Shown piece after piece: positions 16,204-25,558 of a DNA stretch of 64,000 nt. The translations under genes were made by a program, and so were the position numbers. The stretch is from Pelagimonas sp017744045 (GTDB taxonomy: Bacteria > Pseudomonadota > Alphaproteobacteria > Rhodobacterales > Rhodobacteraceae). Positions within the stretch are counted from its first letter, which is position 1, and each line of letters begins with the position of its first letter. The notes beneath the pieces were generated by a model. That model searched no databases, was not told where the DNA came from, and saw only the letters and a list, made by a program, of their open reading frames with translations. The stretch is taken from the NCBI RefSeq assembly GCF_017744045.1, contig NZ_JAGHRD010000005.1. One strand, 5' to 3'.

Positions 16204-16788
16204 TCAAGCGGCTTGCGTTTCCTGCAAACTGCGCAGGGTCATTCCATAACCACCCTGATCGACATAGCGTTTCTCGGCCTCGGTAAAGCGGCGCGACAAG
16301 GCATCGTTCCGATAAGGGAAGCGGCCGAATTGGCGGATCACTTCGCGATGCACTTGTGCGTGCAGCAGGTTATTCTCACCGGCTTTTGGCATCCGCTCTT
16401 TCATCAGACGCACGCAGCGATCCTGATCACAGAGGTTTTCCGAATGCATCAGTGGCAGATAGAAAAACTGGCGGGCCGGTTCGTCAATCTTGAGATCCCA
16501 GCCGCGATTGATCGCCTGTTTCGCCGCAGCCAGGGCAACCCGATCCGCTGAAAACGCCTTGGCGCTATCACGGAACATATTGCGGGAAAACTGATCCAGC
16601 AGGATGATATAGGCCAAAGCGCCGCTGGGATAGGTCAGCCAAAGTGCATAGCGCCCGTCCATCGCCCCTTCCCATGTTTTCAAAAACCGGTCTCTGATCT
16701 GCTGATCCAGATCGTCGTCGTGCAGATACCATGCCCTTGGCTCAACCTCATCAAGCCAAAATGACAGAATCTCCTCGGGCGTCGACAT
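16204..16788 (-). CDS. DUF924 family protein
   Basis: 194 residues from ATG 16788, which has an excellent AGGAGGAAG site; a longer in-frame start is weaker. The sequence is typical DUF924: EEILSFWLDEVEPRAWY, DRFLKTWEGAMDGRYALWL, AYIILLDQFSRNMFRDSAKA, FFYLPLMHSENLCDQDR and FGRFPYRNDALSR. The family is an all-helical TPR-like fold of unknown activity. It is the upstream neighbour of lpdA on the same strand but separated by the large inverted repeat, so it is probably a separate transcript. Confidence 0.9.
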   Translation of the reverse strand: MSTPEEILSFWLDEVEPRAWYLHDDDLDQQIRDRFLKTWEGAMDGRYALWLTYPSGALAYIILLDQFSRNMFRDSAKAFSADRVALAAAKQAINRGWDLKIDEPARQFFYLPLMHSENLCDQDRCVRLMKERMPKAGENNLLHAQVHREVIRQFGRFPYRNDALSRRFTEAEKRYVDQGGYGMTLRSLQETQAA

Positions 16789-16905
16789 CACTCTTCCTCC
16801 TGCTCCCACGCCACGCAAACCCTTGCGTCATAAAAACGTTACCGTGCAATGAATCTACAATCCAAGTCACGAATTCTGTCAATATATAACAGGGCTTACA
16901 CGCAT

Positions 16906-18171
16906 TTAGTCGCCGCTTGCCTCATCATCAAGCTCTTCGGCAACCTCGATGGCGTATTCTTGCGCGACTTCTACGGCAATCGGCGTCGCGCTAGGGGACA
17001 ATGCCGTGTAAATACCGGTGTCTTCGACAGAGATACCTGCGCGCTGTGTCATCCGGAACAAGGCATAAGATGCGAGGATGGCCAAGAGAAACAGGATCAG
17101 CAGGAAAAAGCCAGGTGGTCCAACCATGGCCATAACCCAACCAATGACAAGCGGGCCCGCAATCGCTCCAAGCCCGTTTACAAACAGCAATCCAGCCGAG
17201 GCGCTGGCCATATCCGCAGGCTCAAGATAGTCATTCGCGTGGGCAATCAGCAATGAATACAGAGGGTTAGAGAAGCCCCCGATGACAAATGCCGCGACAA
17301 GGAGAATAACAAAATTGCCCCCCAATACCATCGCGGCCCCGGCCCCAGCCGCGCCACAGGCTGCCCCGGCAAAGATCAACATGCGGCGATCCATCCGGTC
17401 AGACAGCCAGCCCAACGGGTATTGCAGTACCAAGGCACCCACATAAAAGGCCGCGATGAACAGGGAAATCTGCCCCAGGCTCAGCCCGACCTCGGTGGCA
17501 TAGACCGCCGCCATGCCGAACTGCGCCGAGAACACGCCGCCAAGCAAGAACATGCCGACCATCCCCAAAGGCGAAAAGCTATAAAGCTCACGAAGGGTCA
17601 TCGGTTTGGTCGCTTCAAAGGCTGGCGTGGGCGAAATTGACAAGAGAATTGGCGCAAATGCCACACTTACCAGCACCGACGGGATCACGAACAACAAGAA
17701 GCCACTGCTATCCGGCACCACCAAAAGCGCTTGCGCAGCAATGATTCCGGCCATTTGAACGATCATGTAGGCAGACAGCGCCTGACCTCGGGTTTCATTG
17801 CTGGCACTGTCATTCAGCCAGCTTTCCGCCGTCACGTAAACGCCGCAAAAACAGAACCCGATGATCACCCGCCCTGCCATCCAGGCAAAGGGGTTTACCA
17901 CGGCCGGAAACAGGATCAAAACGGCAGATACCAACGAGCCAAGCGCCGCAAATACCCGCACATGGCCAACGCGCTTGATCATGCCCGGCGTCACGCGGCT
18001 GGCAAAAAGGAACCCGGCGAAATAGCCTGACATCACCATGGACATCATCAGGGTTGAAAACCCGGCCTCGGGGCCACGCACGCCCAAGAGCGACCCTTGC
18101 AACCCGTTGCCCAACATCAGCAACAACATGCCCAGCAACAAAGCCCAAGAATTTTTCAATACGTCCAGCAT
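16906..18171 (-). CDS. MFS transporter (YcaD-like)
   Basis: 421 residues from ATG 18171 (MLDVLKNSWALLLGMLLLML); a TTG 15 bp upstream is an alternative. Twelve hydrophobic segments, and the major facilitator loop motif between helices 2 and 3 (FASRVTPGMIKRVGHVRVF), with a repeat GWLSDRMDRRMLIF in the second half. The overall pattern, including the AESWLNDSASNETRGQALS segment, resembles YcaD/UMF-type transporters of unknown substrate. The C-terminal about 45 residues are acidic and cytosolic. Monocistronic by appearance, upstream of DUF924 on the same strand. Confidence 0.85.
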   Translation of the reverse strand: MLDVLKNSWALLLGMLLLMLGNGLQGSLLGVRGPEAGFSTLMMSMVMSGYFAGFLFASRVTPGMIKRVGHVRVFAALGSLVSAVLILFPAVVNPFAWMAGRVIIGFCFCGVYVTAESWLNDSASNETRGQALSAYMIVQMAGIIAAQALLVVPDSSGFLLFVIPSVLVSVAFAPILLSISPTPAFEATKPMTLRELYSFSPLGMVGMFLLGGVFSAQFGMAAVYATEVGLSLGQISLFIAAFYVGALVLQYPLGWLSDRMDRRMLIFAGAACGAAGAGAAMVLGGNFVILLVAAFVIGGFSNPLYSLLIAHANDYLEPADMASASAGLLFVNGLGAIAGPLVIGWVMAMVGPPGFFLLILFLLAILASYALFRMTQRAGISVEDTGIYTALSPSATPIAVEVAQEYAIEVAEELDDEASGD

Positions 18172-18282
18172 GATGCCCTCGTCCAACGCAATCAGACTTA
18201 CGACGCTAGAGCGCTTTTGACCCGCTGACTATTTCGCAAACGACATCCGGGAATTTTTTTGCGCTATCGCAAGCGCTTTGCG

Positions 18283-19341
18283 TCAAAGACTTCGGTCAGG
18301 GATCAGCAAAGAGGCATCGCCATAACTGAAGAACCGGTACTGGTTTTCGATGGCGTGTGCATAGATGTCCATGATGCGGTCTTTGCCGATCAGGGCGGAG
18401 ACCAACATCATCAGGGTAGACTTAGGCAGGTGGAAATTGGTCATCAGCGCATCGGCCACATGAAAGGTGAACCCCGGATAGATGAAAATGTCCGTCACAC
18501 CTTTGAATGGGGCGATTTCGCCGCTGCGCGCCGCTGTTTCGATCAAACGCAAGGCGGTGGTTCCCACGGGAATGACCCGACCGCCGGCCTCTTGCGTGGC
18601 TTTGATCTCGGCCACCGCCTGATCCGAAACTTCGCCCCATTCGCCATGCATTTTATGGTTGGTGATGTCGTCCACTTTGACCGGCAAGAACGTGCCCGCG
18701 CCGACATGCAAAGTCACATGGCTGAATGTGACGCCTTTTTCGCGCAGTGCTTTTAACAATTCATCGTCAAAGTGCAGCGACGCCGTGGGCGCAGCGACCG
18801 CGCCGGTGTTTTTGGCCCAGACGGTCTGATAGTCTTCGTGATCCTGTTCATCAGCCGCGCGTTTGGCAGCGATATAGGGGGGCAAGGGCATGGCACCGGC
18901 CGCGTTCAACGCGGTGTCGAAATCTTCGCCGGTCAGGTTGAAGCGTAAAACGCCCTGCCCGTCCTCCTTGGCCTCCAGCACCGCCGACAGCTCAGGTGAA
19001 AAGACAACCTCCTCACCTTCTTTGATTTTTTTCAACGGCTTGACCAGACCTGACCAGCAGCCATCTGCGCGCGGCTCCAACAGGGTGACTTCGATGCGCG
19101 CCTCTGTTTCGCCCTGTGCGCTGATCCGGTGCCGTGTGCCACTGAGGCGCGCCGGGATAACGCGGGTATCGTTCAGGACCAAACGGTCGCCGGGCCGCAA
19201 CCAGTCCAGCAAATCGGTCACCACCCGATCATGGATCTTGTCCCCTTCTGCCACCAACAGCTTGGCCGAAGAACGCGGGCGTGCGGGGCGCGTCGCGATC
19301 AAGGTTTCAGGCAGATCAAAATCAAAATCGCTGAGCTGCAT
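18283..19341 (-). CDS. queA: tRNA preQ1(34) S-adenosylmethionine ribosyltransferase-isomerase
   Basis: 352 residues. It transfers and isomerises the ribosyl part of SAM onto preQ1 at tRNA position 34, making epoxyqueuosine in the queuosine pathway. The N-terminus MQLSDFDFDLPETLIATRPA is the usual QueA start, and the family blocks RPGDRLVLNDTRVIPARL, HFDDELLKALREKG, THVGAGTF-like LHVGAGTFLPVKVDDI and TNFHLPKSTLMMLVSALIG are all present. Length is normal. It follows the large AsmA-like gene after 18 bp on the same strand. No tgt gene is visible downstream within the window. Confidence 0.96.
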   Translation of the reverse strand: MQLSDFDFDLPETLIATRPARPRSSAKLLVAEGDKIHDRVVTDLLDWLRPGDRLVLNDTRVIPARLSGTRHRISAQGETEARIEVTLLEPRADGCWSGLVKPLKKIKEGEEVVFSPELSAVLEAKEDGQGVLRFNLTGEDFDTALNAAGAMPLPPYIAAKRAADEQDHEDYQTVWAKNTGAVAAPTASLHFDDELLKALREKGVTFSHVTLHVGAGTFLPVKVDDITNHKMHGEWGEVSDQAVAEIKATQEAGGRVIPVGTTALRLIETAARSGEIAPFKGVTDIFIYPGFTFHVADALMTNFHLPKSTLMMLVSALIGKDRIMDIYAHAIENQYRFFSYGDASLLIPDRSL

Positions 19342-19359
19342 CGGGCAAATACCTGCGGG

Positions 19360-22300
19360 CTATTGGCTCACCTCGGGAGGTGGGCGTCGGAAGATTTCCC
19401 GGAACATGCCGGGGGTGAAGACCGACAGCGGATTAACCGCCACACGCGGATTGTCAACCGATCCGGTCAGATCAAAGTTGAACCCGATCAATCCTTCGCC
19501 CTTGCGCGCAATCAGGCGCCCGATCCCATTCACAAAGTAAATCGGCGACAGAACACCCTGCATATCCATGCGACTTCGGGCCAAATCGTAATAGCCATTC
19601 ATGGAAATCCCCATCGAAGGGCCAACAGCGCTGGCTTCGGTCAGGATGACTTGGCTTGGGGTCAGGCGAAACTTGGCATCGATATTGGCGAAAAAGATAC
19701 CGGGCCCGTTCAACTGATCCAAAAGCCCCACAATGCTGATCGCATCCAACAAGGCCCCAATCGCCGGGGCCTGCCGCACCCGCGCGCCCTCGATCTCCAA
19801 CTTGCCATCATAGCTGCCTGTCGTGCCCTTCACCGGGGCCAGGTCCAGCTTGAACGAACCGTCCTGAACCGTTTTCAAATACCCGGTGTCGCGCAGAATA
19901 TCTCCCGCATCTTCGCCCCTGATGCGAAACGCGCTGCGATTGCCCTGCGGCACCACACGCCCTGTGATATTGGCCCGCTTGCCCAGAGCGGCATCAAACC
20001 GCCCTTCCATCCCCTTGGCCAGATCGAAATTGCCGCGAAAGTTCAGCATCTGAATGCTATCGGTGACCTGCAACTGCTCCAGCGTCACTGATAAGGGGCC
20101 ACCGCCAGAACCGCCGCTGCCCGATCCACCGCCAGTACCGAATTGCGCCTGTCTAAGGTCGACCCGCCCAGAGGTGACTTCAATAGCCGGCGCATTGCCG
20201 GTGCCCCGCCCACGAATGAATCCGGCAACGTCCAGCCAGGACCCCAGCTTGAGCGACGCCAGGGTCAGGCGGTCGAAACTGCCATCGGCCTTTAAGGCCA
20301 CATTTCCTTGCGCCTCCAGCCCGGCAGCGTTCAAGGTCATTCGATCTAGTTTCACCGGTTGCGACAACTGCCCGGCGACGGTGAACGCCCCGGTGGACCC
20401 TTCGCGCAAGGCCCAGCCCAGCGGCGCAATGGCGAGGCCGATCCCCTTTAAATCGCTGGACAAGGTGAATTTGGGTGTTTGATCCTTGACCAGATCCAGC
20501 ACAAATTTTCCGGTGCCTTTTCCTCGGATCATCCCATCTGGCAGGGCCACGCCAAATGCCGCCAGCGATTTCGGTGACAGGGTCACATCGGCAAGCACGC
20601 GACCGTTGCCACCGGTCAGCGATTGTTCCCACCGACCTTGCGCAGCCACACCGGACAGCAAGACGTCGCCAGAAACTGATACTTTCTTATTGGTTAGATC
20701 CAAAGCCAGGGATTTGGCGCTGAGGGTGCGATTTGGCACCAGTGTCGCGCTTTCTACATCGCGCAGGGTGCCTTTGAGCCTAAGCAAGACATCCGCCAGT
20801 TTCAGGCCTTTGACCAACGGGATCTCGACCTTGCCTGCCACTTCGGCCCGCCCAGTGGCCAGATCCGGCGTTTTGCCGGCCTTGGCAAGAACGCGCCACA
20901 CTTCGTTGTCAAGAAAGCTCAGACCGGCCGTCAGAGAAGAGGACGCCTTGAGATCAAGCAGCCCCATCGTGGGCCTTTGTTTGAAATCGGGAATGACAAA
21001 TTCCGAGCCATCCAGCGCAATCGCCCCGCCCTTTTCCGGGTACAAAACCCCACTTTCCAGAGTAAGCCCCAAACGCCCCTGATAAATGTTCAGCCGCCCG
21101 ATCGCATCCTGTATCGGTGGCAAGCGATTGTTAAAGGTCACCACCCCCTCGTCAAAACGAAAATCGACAAAGGTCTTGGGTTTTTCTTCGGGTTCCGCAC
21201 GCAGGGCAAAGGTCACATCCTTCAGCACGCCTGATTTGACGTTCTGACTAACCCATTTGCGGGGTTTCTCACGAAAATCCTCGGGCCAGAATGACATGAC
21301 CTGCTCGGGCGTCGTACGCGCGGCCGTTGCATCCAGCGACAGGGCCCAGCCGTTTGAGCGGGCAAAAACATCGCCCTTGGCCATGATCGGAAAATCCGGA
21401 TCGGTGACCGACAATTCGCCCAGCGTAAATTGAAACGGATCCAGTTTCAGCTGAAAGGCCAGATCGGCCCCGCTGACATCCAAGGCGCGATCAAACAACG
21501 TGCCCTTGGCCAGTCTGATATCCGACAGTCGCACCTGACCAAACAAGCCTTCGGGCCAGCCGGTTTCGATGCCTTGCAGCTGCGCTTTGCCCTCTGCTGA
21601 AATCTGTCCCAGATCCGAGGAAATCGAGATCTCGTCGAATTGCAAAAGCGCGTTTTGCGGGTCGTAGGAGAAATAGGTCTTGGCCCCGTCAAACGGAATG
21701 GCGCGGGTGGCAAGGTTGGGCTGCAAGACCCCTGCCCCAATCTTGAGCGTCGCATTCAAGGGCCCCAAAGTGGCATCGGACTGCATCCGCGAGCGCAAAG
21801 AGCCAGAGATCGGCGCGTCCAACTCCCTGAGCCAGGCCAAAGCCGGGCTTTGAGTGGCAATGTCGCGCGAACCGAGATCGCGAAAGGCAAAGCCGAAATC
21901 CAGTTCAGGCTTGCCAATCGGGCTTTGCGCATTGACGGACAGGGTCGCAACCCCGTCGCCGCCGCCCAGCAAGGCAACGTCGCCGGATAGCTGCAATTCG
22001 CCGTCCTTGTTTTCCAACCGCAGACGACCGCCATCCGCCGTCCACCCCTGCCGGGCGCGCAGATCTTCGTAGCGCAGCGTCAGGGCATCCGCCTCGAACA
22101 GCTTTAGCTCCGACAGGCGGGGATCAAGCATCGCCTGATCTACTTGTGCCAGAATTTCAGTGACATCGGGCATATCCGTGCCTTCGGCAAAGGCATCGCC
22201 CAAAGCCAGCCCCAAGCGCCCGTGCTCATCACGTTGCAATGTCACAAAAGCACCCGAGACCTGCGCCTCTTTCATCACCAATTGCCCGCGCAAAAGGGCC

Positions 22301-22647
22301 GTCGGCGACAGGCCAGCCTCAATATCGGACAAGGCAGCGATCTGTTCGCCCCTCTTGTTCTGGATATTCACATCCCAAAGGATGATCCGGGCCAGGCCAC
22401 TGCGCTGCACCAACAGACTCATCCGACCAAAGTGAACATCAATGCCGGGCACAGTTTGCGCAATCCGCTCTTCGATCTTGTCACGCAGCCAAGGGGGCGC
22501 ATCGACCGGTCGCCCAACCATCAGCGCCGCCCCAATCCCGGCCAATACCAGAACAAAAACCAGACTGCCCAAAGCAATCAAACCGCCAGTGCGGCGGCGG
22601 CTGCGCTTGGGCTTTTGCTCGGATGTGTCTGTTTCGCGCGCGCTCAC
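19360..22647 (-). CDS. Large AsmA/YhdP-like protein
   Basis: 1095 residues. A basic N-terminus (KRSRRR) precedes a single membrane anchor (about 21-44), then a long periplasmic beta-rich region rich in LxLxxG repeats. It ends in the AsmA-like C-terminal domain with YYDLARSRMDMQGVLSPIY and VNPLSVFTPGMFREIF. YhdP, TamB and AsmA proteins form groove-like bridges that carry phospholipids between inner and outer membranes (known for E. coli YhdP/TamB). YhdP there is about 1270 residues, so this is a shorter relative. A glycine/serine-rich stretch (GGGSGSGGSGGG) at about 850 is a flexible loop. Confidence 0.85.
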   Translation of the reverse strand: MSARETDTSEQKPKRSRRRTGGLIALGSLVFVLVLAGIGAALMVGRPVDAPPWLRDKIEERIAQTVPGIDVHFGRMSLLVQRSGLARIILWDVNIQNKRGEQIAALSDIEAGLSPTALLRGQLVMKEAQVSGAFVTLQRDEHGRLGLALGDAFAEGTDMPDVTEILAQVDQAMLDPRLSELKLFEADALTLRYEDLRARQGWTADGGRLRLENKDGELQLSGDVALLGGGDGVATLSVNAQSPIGKPELDFGFAFRDLGSRDIATQSPALAWLRELDAPISGSLRSRMQSDATLGPLNATLKIGAGVLQPNLATRAIPFDGAKTYFSYDPQNALLQFDEISISSDLGQISAEGKAQLQGIETGWPEGLFGQVRLSDIRLAKGTLFDRALDVSGADLAFQLKLDPFQFTLGELSVTDPDFPIMAKGDVFARSNGWALSLDATAARTTPEQVMSFWPEDFREKPRKWVSQNVKSGVLKDVTFALRAEPEEKPKTFVDFRFDEGVVTFNNRLPPIQDAIGRLNIYQGRLGLTLESGVLYPEKGGAIALDGSEFVIPDFKQRPTMGLLDLKASSSLTAGLSFLDNEVWRVLAKAGKTPDLATGRAEVAGKVEIPLVKGLKLADVLLRLKGTLRDVESATLVPNRTLSAKSLALDLTNKKVSVSGDVLLSGVAAQGRWEQSLTGGNGRVLADVTLSPKSLAAFGVALPDGMIRGKGTGKFVLDLVKDQTPKFTLSSDLKGIGLAIAPLGWALREGSTGAFTVAGQLSQPVKLDRMTLNAAGLEAQGNVALKADGSFDRLTLASLKLGSWLDVAGFIRGRGTGNAPAIEVTSGRVDLRQAQFGTGGGSGSGGSGGGPLSVTLEQLQVTDSIQMLNFRGNFDLAKGMEGRFDAALGKRANITGRVVPQGNRSAFRIRGEDAGDILRDTGYLKTVQDGSFKLDLAPVKGTTGSYDGKLEIEGARVRQAPAIGALLDAISIVGLLDQLNGPGIFFANIDAKFRLTPSQVILTEASAVGPSMGISMNGYYDLARSRMDMQGVLSPIYFVNGIGRLIARKGEGLIGFNFDLTGSVDNPRVAVNPLSVFTPGMFREIFRRPPPEVSQ

Positions 22648-22731
22648 TTGCTGCTCGGCCTCGGCGATCTATTCTTGTTGGCGAGTTGACGTTAGAAACC
22701 AGTCTAAACCATTCCCGCGCAGGAGACACCC

Positions 22732-23196
22732 ATGTCTGACACAAGTTTGACCGCCGCCCCAGAATTCTCACTCCCCTCCAGCTCCGGCGAGACGGTTTCG
22801 CTGTCTGATCTCGAAGGCAACCCGGCGGTTCTGTTCTTTTACCCACGTGACAACACACCGGGCTGCACAACGGAAAACCTAGATTTCACAGCGCTTTACG
22901 GCGATTTCCAGAGCCTGAACTGTGCGGTATTCGGCGTCTCCAAGGACAGCATGGCCAGCCACGAAAAGTTCATCAGCAAAAAAGCGCTAGCCGTGCCGCT
23001 TTTGTCCGATGAGAACGGCACGCTCTGCGAAGATTTCGGCGTTTGGGTGGAAAAGAAGATGTATGGCAAGACCTTTATGGGCATCGAACGCGCGACCTTT
23101 CTGATCGATGGCGACGGTCAGATTGTTAAGGCCTGGCGCAAGGTTAAAGTCAAAGATCACGCGCAAGAGGTGCTCGACGCTGTTCGCGCGCTTTGA
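22732..23196 (+). CDS. bcp: Thioredoxin-dependent peroxiredoxin, Bcp/PrxQ type
   Basis: 154 residues with a strong GCAGGAGA site. It reduces peroxides via the peroxidatic Cys45 in YPRDNTPGCTTEN, with the usual Thr and Arg of the active site. In E. coli Bcp the resolving cysteine is five residues later (position 50); here that residue is Leu, so either Cys64, Cys99 or an external thiol must resolve the sulfenate. Transcribed divergently from the AsmA-like gene. A GC-rich hairpin follows the stop codon. Confidence 0.93.
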   Translation: MSDTSLTAAPEFSLPSSSGETVSLSDLEGNPAVLFFYPRDNTPGCTTENLDFTALYGDFQSLNCAVFGVSKDSMASHEKFISKKALAVPLLSDENGTLCEDFGVWVEKKMYGKTFMGIERATFLIDGDGQIVKAWRKVKVKDHAQEVLDAVRAL

Positions 23197-23203
23197 CCCT
23201 TTC

Positions 23204-23228
23204 GGGCTTGCCGCCTCTTGGCAAGCCC
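23204..23228 (+). terminator. Hairpin after the peroxiredoxin gene
   Basis: Perfect 9-bp stem GGGCTTGCC / GGCAAGCCC with a 7-base loop, 8 bases after the bcp stop. No T-run follows, so it may attenuate and not fully terminate before the DUF455 gene. Confidence 0.5.
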
Positions 23229-23253
23229 ATCACATCGTGTCAGACCGCCCGTT

Positions 23254-24084
23254 ATGGCTGAGATGACCCTTTCCGAGATGGCAGTGGATGTATTGACCAC
23301 CGCCGATGGTTTCGAAAAAACCAAGAAATCCCGTGACTATGCCGCGCAATGGTTCGCCGCGCGCGAGGCAGGCACTCCATTGAACATTGGACGGGCGGAC
23401 GCGCCCCTACGCCCCTCGCGACCTGCCAAACCGGAATTGCTTGACCCGCGCGACGTACCCAAGCGCAAACCCGGCAGCCCGCAGGGGCGCATCGCCCTTC
23501 TGCACGCTGTCGCACATATCGAGTTGAACGCAGTCGATTTGCACTGGGACATCATCCCGCGATTTGCTCATATCGAAATGCCGCTGGGGTTTTATGATGA
23601 TTGGGTCAAATCCGCCGACGAAGAATCCAAACATTTCAATTTGATATGCGACTGTCTTAAGGAATTGGACAGTTTCTATGGGGCCCTGCCCGCCCATGCA
23701 GGCATGTGGCGCGCGGCCGAGGATACTGTGGACGATTTCATGGGGCGTTTGGCGGTGGTTCCCATGGTTCTCGAGGCGCGCGGTCTGGATGTAACCCCCG
23801 GCATGATCGACCTGTTTCGCAAGGCCAAGGCGGATCGCGCCGTCGCATCCTTGGAAACCATCTATGCCGAAGAGGTCGGCCATGTCGCCTATGGCAGCAA
23901 ATGGTTCCATTTCCTCTGTGGGCGGCACAACCTGGACCCGAAAGAGCAGTTTCACACACTTGTGAGAAAATATTTTCACGGTGCCTTGAAACCGCCCTTT
24001 AACGAGGAAAAGCGCGCGGAAGCCGGATTGCCGCCGGATTTTTACTGGCCGCTCGCAGATCAACACCCGCCAAGAACCCGTTGA
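23254..24084 (+). CDS. DUF455 ferritin-like protein
   Basis: 276 residues from ATG 23254 (MAEMTLSEMAVDVLTTADGF); a TTG 36 bp upstream is possible but would lie in the hairpin. The four-helix ferritin-like fold of DUF455 is marked by ALLHAVAHIELNAVDLHWDI, KSADEESKHFNLICDCL, VVPMVLEARGLDVTPGM and AEEVGHVAYGSKWF, with Glu and His residues placed as di-iron ligands. Members are related to the MiaE-like/tRNA hydroxylase superfamily, but the substrate is unknown. It lies downstream of the peroxiredoxin on the same strand with a 57-bp gap. Confidence 0.9.
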   Translation: MAEMTLSEMAVDVLTTADGFEKTKKSRDYAAQWFAAREAGTPLNIGRADAPLRPSRPAKPELLDPRDVPKRKPGSPQGRIALLHAVAHIELNAVDLHWDIIPRFAHIEMPLGFYDDWVKSADEESKHFNLICDCLKELDSFYGALPAHAGMWRAAEDTVDDFMGRLAVVPMVLEARGLDVTPGMIDLFRKAKADRAVASLETIYAEEVGHVAYGSKWFHFLCGRHNLDPKEQFHTLVRKYFHGALKPPFNEEKRAEAGLPPDFYWPLADQHPPRTR

Positions 24085-24247
24085 ATCGGCGGTTTTTTGC
24101 CATTTCGGCCACAGCTCGCCCATGAGACCGAATCACCCGCCTAAAATTCTTGCGCTATTGTGAAGGCCCGGCTAAGCCATTTCCTGTTGGACGCGGAGGG
24201 GGACAGCCGCAGGCCGACATTTGGGACGGGTGACAAAGGACAGTCGG

Positions 24248-25558
24248 GTGAGAACACGTCTGGCAATCAAGACACATGCGCTTCTTGAGCGCTTCTTTCC
24301 AGAACGCCGGTTATTCCTGCGTTCTGACAATGACACACGCTTTATCAGGCTGAAATCGGAAACGCAGGCGGTCGCCTTCTTTGGCGCTACCGCGGTTGTC
24401 GCTTGGACGATTGTCGCGACCGCGATCCTGCTGATGGATTCCATCGGGTCAGGCAATTTCCGCGAACAGGCCAAGCGCGAACAGATCACGTATCAGCAGC
24501 GCCTCAACGCCCTGTCCTCCGAGCGCGACACCCGCGCCGCCGAGGCTGTGGCCGCTCAGGATCGCTTCAACTCCGCGCTCAAGCAAATCTCGCTGATGCA
24601 GTCGGAACTGCTGGACAGTGAAACCCGCCGTCGCGAGTTGGAAACCGGGATTGATGTGATCCAGGAAACCCTGCGCAATACGATGAAAGAGCGCGAGCTG
24701 GTCAATGACCGCCTCGCCGCGCTTGAGGCGCAGATCGAAGGCGGCGATGTGGCCGTTGCGGCCTCGGGCGGGGCTGACAGCACCATGAATATTCTGGCCG
24801 ATGCGCTGGCGAAAACCGCCGCCGAACGTGACCAGGTTGTTGCCGATGCGCAAAGCGCCCTGATCCGCGCCGCAGAAATGCAGGCCGAGATCGAGGCGAT
24901 GGAAGACAAGAACGACCGCATCTTCCGCCAGCTCGAAGAAGCCATGACAGTTTCGGTGAAACCGCTGGACAAAATGTTCAAGGCGGCAGGCATGAACCCG
25001 GACACCATCCTGCGCCAGGTGCGCAAAGGCTATAGCGGCCAGGGTGGCCCGCTGACCCCGATCAGCTTTACCACCCGTGGGGCCGCGCCAACGCTGGATA
25101 CCGAGCGCGCCAATACCATTCTGGGTCAGATGGACCGTCTGAACCTCTACCGCATTGCCGCTGAAAAAGCGCCCTTTGCCAGCCCGCTCAAGGATAAGTT
25201 CCGCTTTACCTCGGGCTTTGGCTCTCGTTGGGGGCGTCTGCATGCGGGCACCGATTTCGCCGCACCTCATGGCACACCGATCTATGCAACCGGTGATGGA
25301 GTGGTCATTCACGCCGGATGGTCATCTGGTTATGGCCGTCTCGTTAAAATTCAGCATGAATTCGGAATTGAGACCCGTTACGCACACCAGTCGAAAATTC
25401 GTGTTAAGGTTGGTCAAAGGGTCTCGCGCGGGCAAAGGATCGGTGATATGGGGAACACTGGACGGTCGACCGGTACGCATTTGCACTATGAAACCCGAGT
25501 CGGCGGCAAACCCGTCAATCCGATGATCTTTATCAAGGCTGCGAACGATGTTTTCTAA
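24248..25558 (+). CDS. M23-family peptidoglycan metallopeptidase (LmdC-like)
   Basis: 436 residues from GTG 24248, preferred because AAAGGAC precedes it by about 7 bases and the family N-terminus is (M)RTRLAIKTHALLERFFPERR. Residues 41-63 form one membrane anchor, 70-160 and 195-235 are coiled coil, and the last 130 residues are a LytM/M23 domain with RLHAGTDFAAPHGTPIYA and THLHYETRVGGKPVNP, so the zinc ligands and catalytic His are present. It cuts peptidoglycan cross-links in the periplasm. The gene overlaps the bactofilin gene by 11 bp; such pairs are known where bactofilin localises the peptidase to shape the cell. Confidence 0.92.
   Translation: MRTRLAIKTHALLERFFPERRLFLRSDNDTRFIRLKSETQAVAFFGATAVVAWTIVATAILLMDSIGSGNFREQAKREQITYQQRLNALSSERDTRAAEAVAAQDRFNSALKQISLMQSELLDSETRRRELETGIDVIQETLRNTMKERELVNDRLAALEAQIEGGDVAVAASGGADSTMNILADALAKTAAERDQVVADAQSALIRAAEMQAEIEAMEDKNDRIFRQLEEAMTVSVKPLDKMFKAAGMNPDTILRQVRKGYSGQGGPLTPISFTTRGAAPTLDTERANTILGQMDRLNLYRIAAEKAPFASPLKDKFRFTSGFGSRWGRLHAGTDFAAPHGTPIYATGDGVVIHAGWSSGYGRLVKIQHEFGIETRYAHQSKIRVKVGQRVSRGQRIGDMGNTGRSTGTHLHYETRVGGKPVNPMIFIKAANDVF

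Noticed and set aside
14596..16551. A 651-codon open frame on the plus strand
   Set aside because: It lies antisense to lpdA and DUF924, which are recognised by catalytic motifs; a GC-rich codon shadow.
24449..25312. A 287-codon open frame on the minus strand
   Set aside because: Antisense to the M23 peptidase; shadow.
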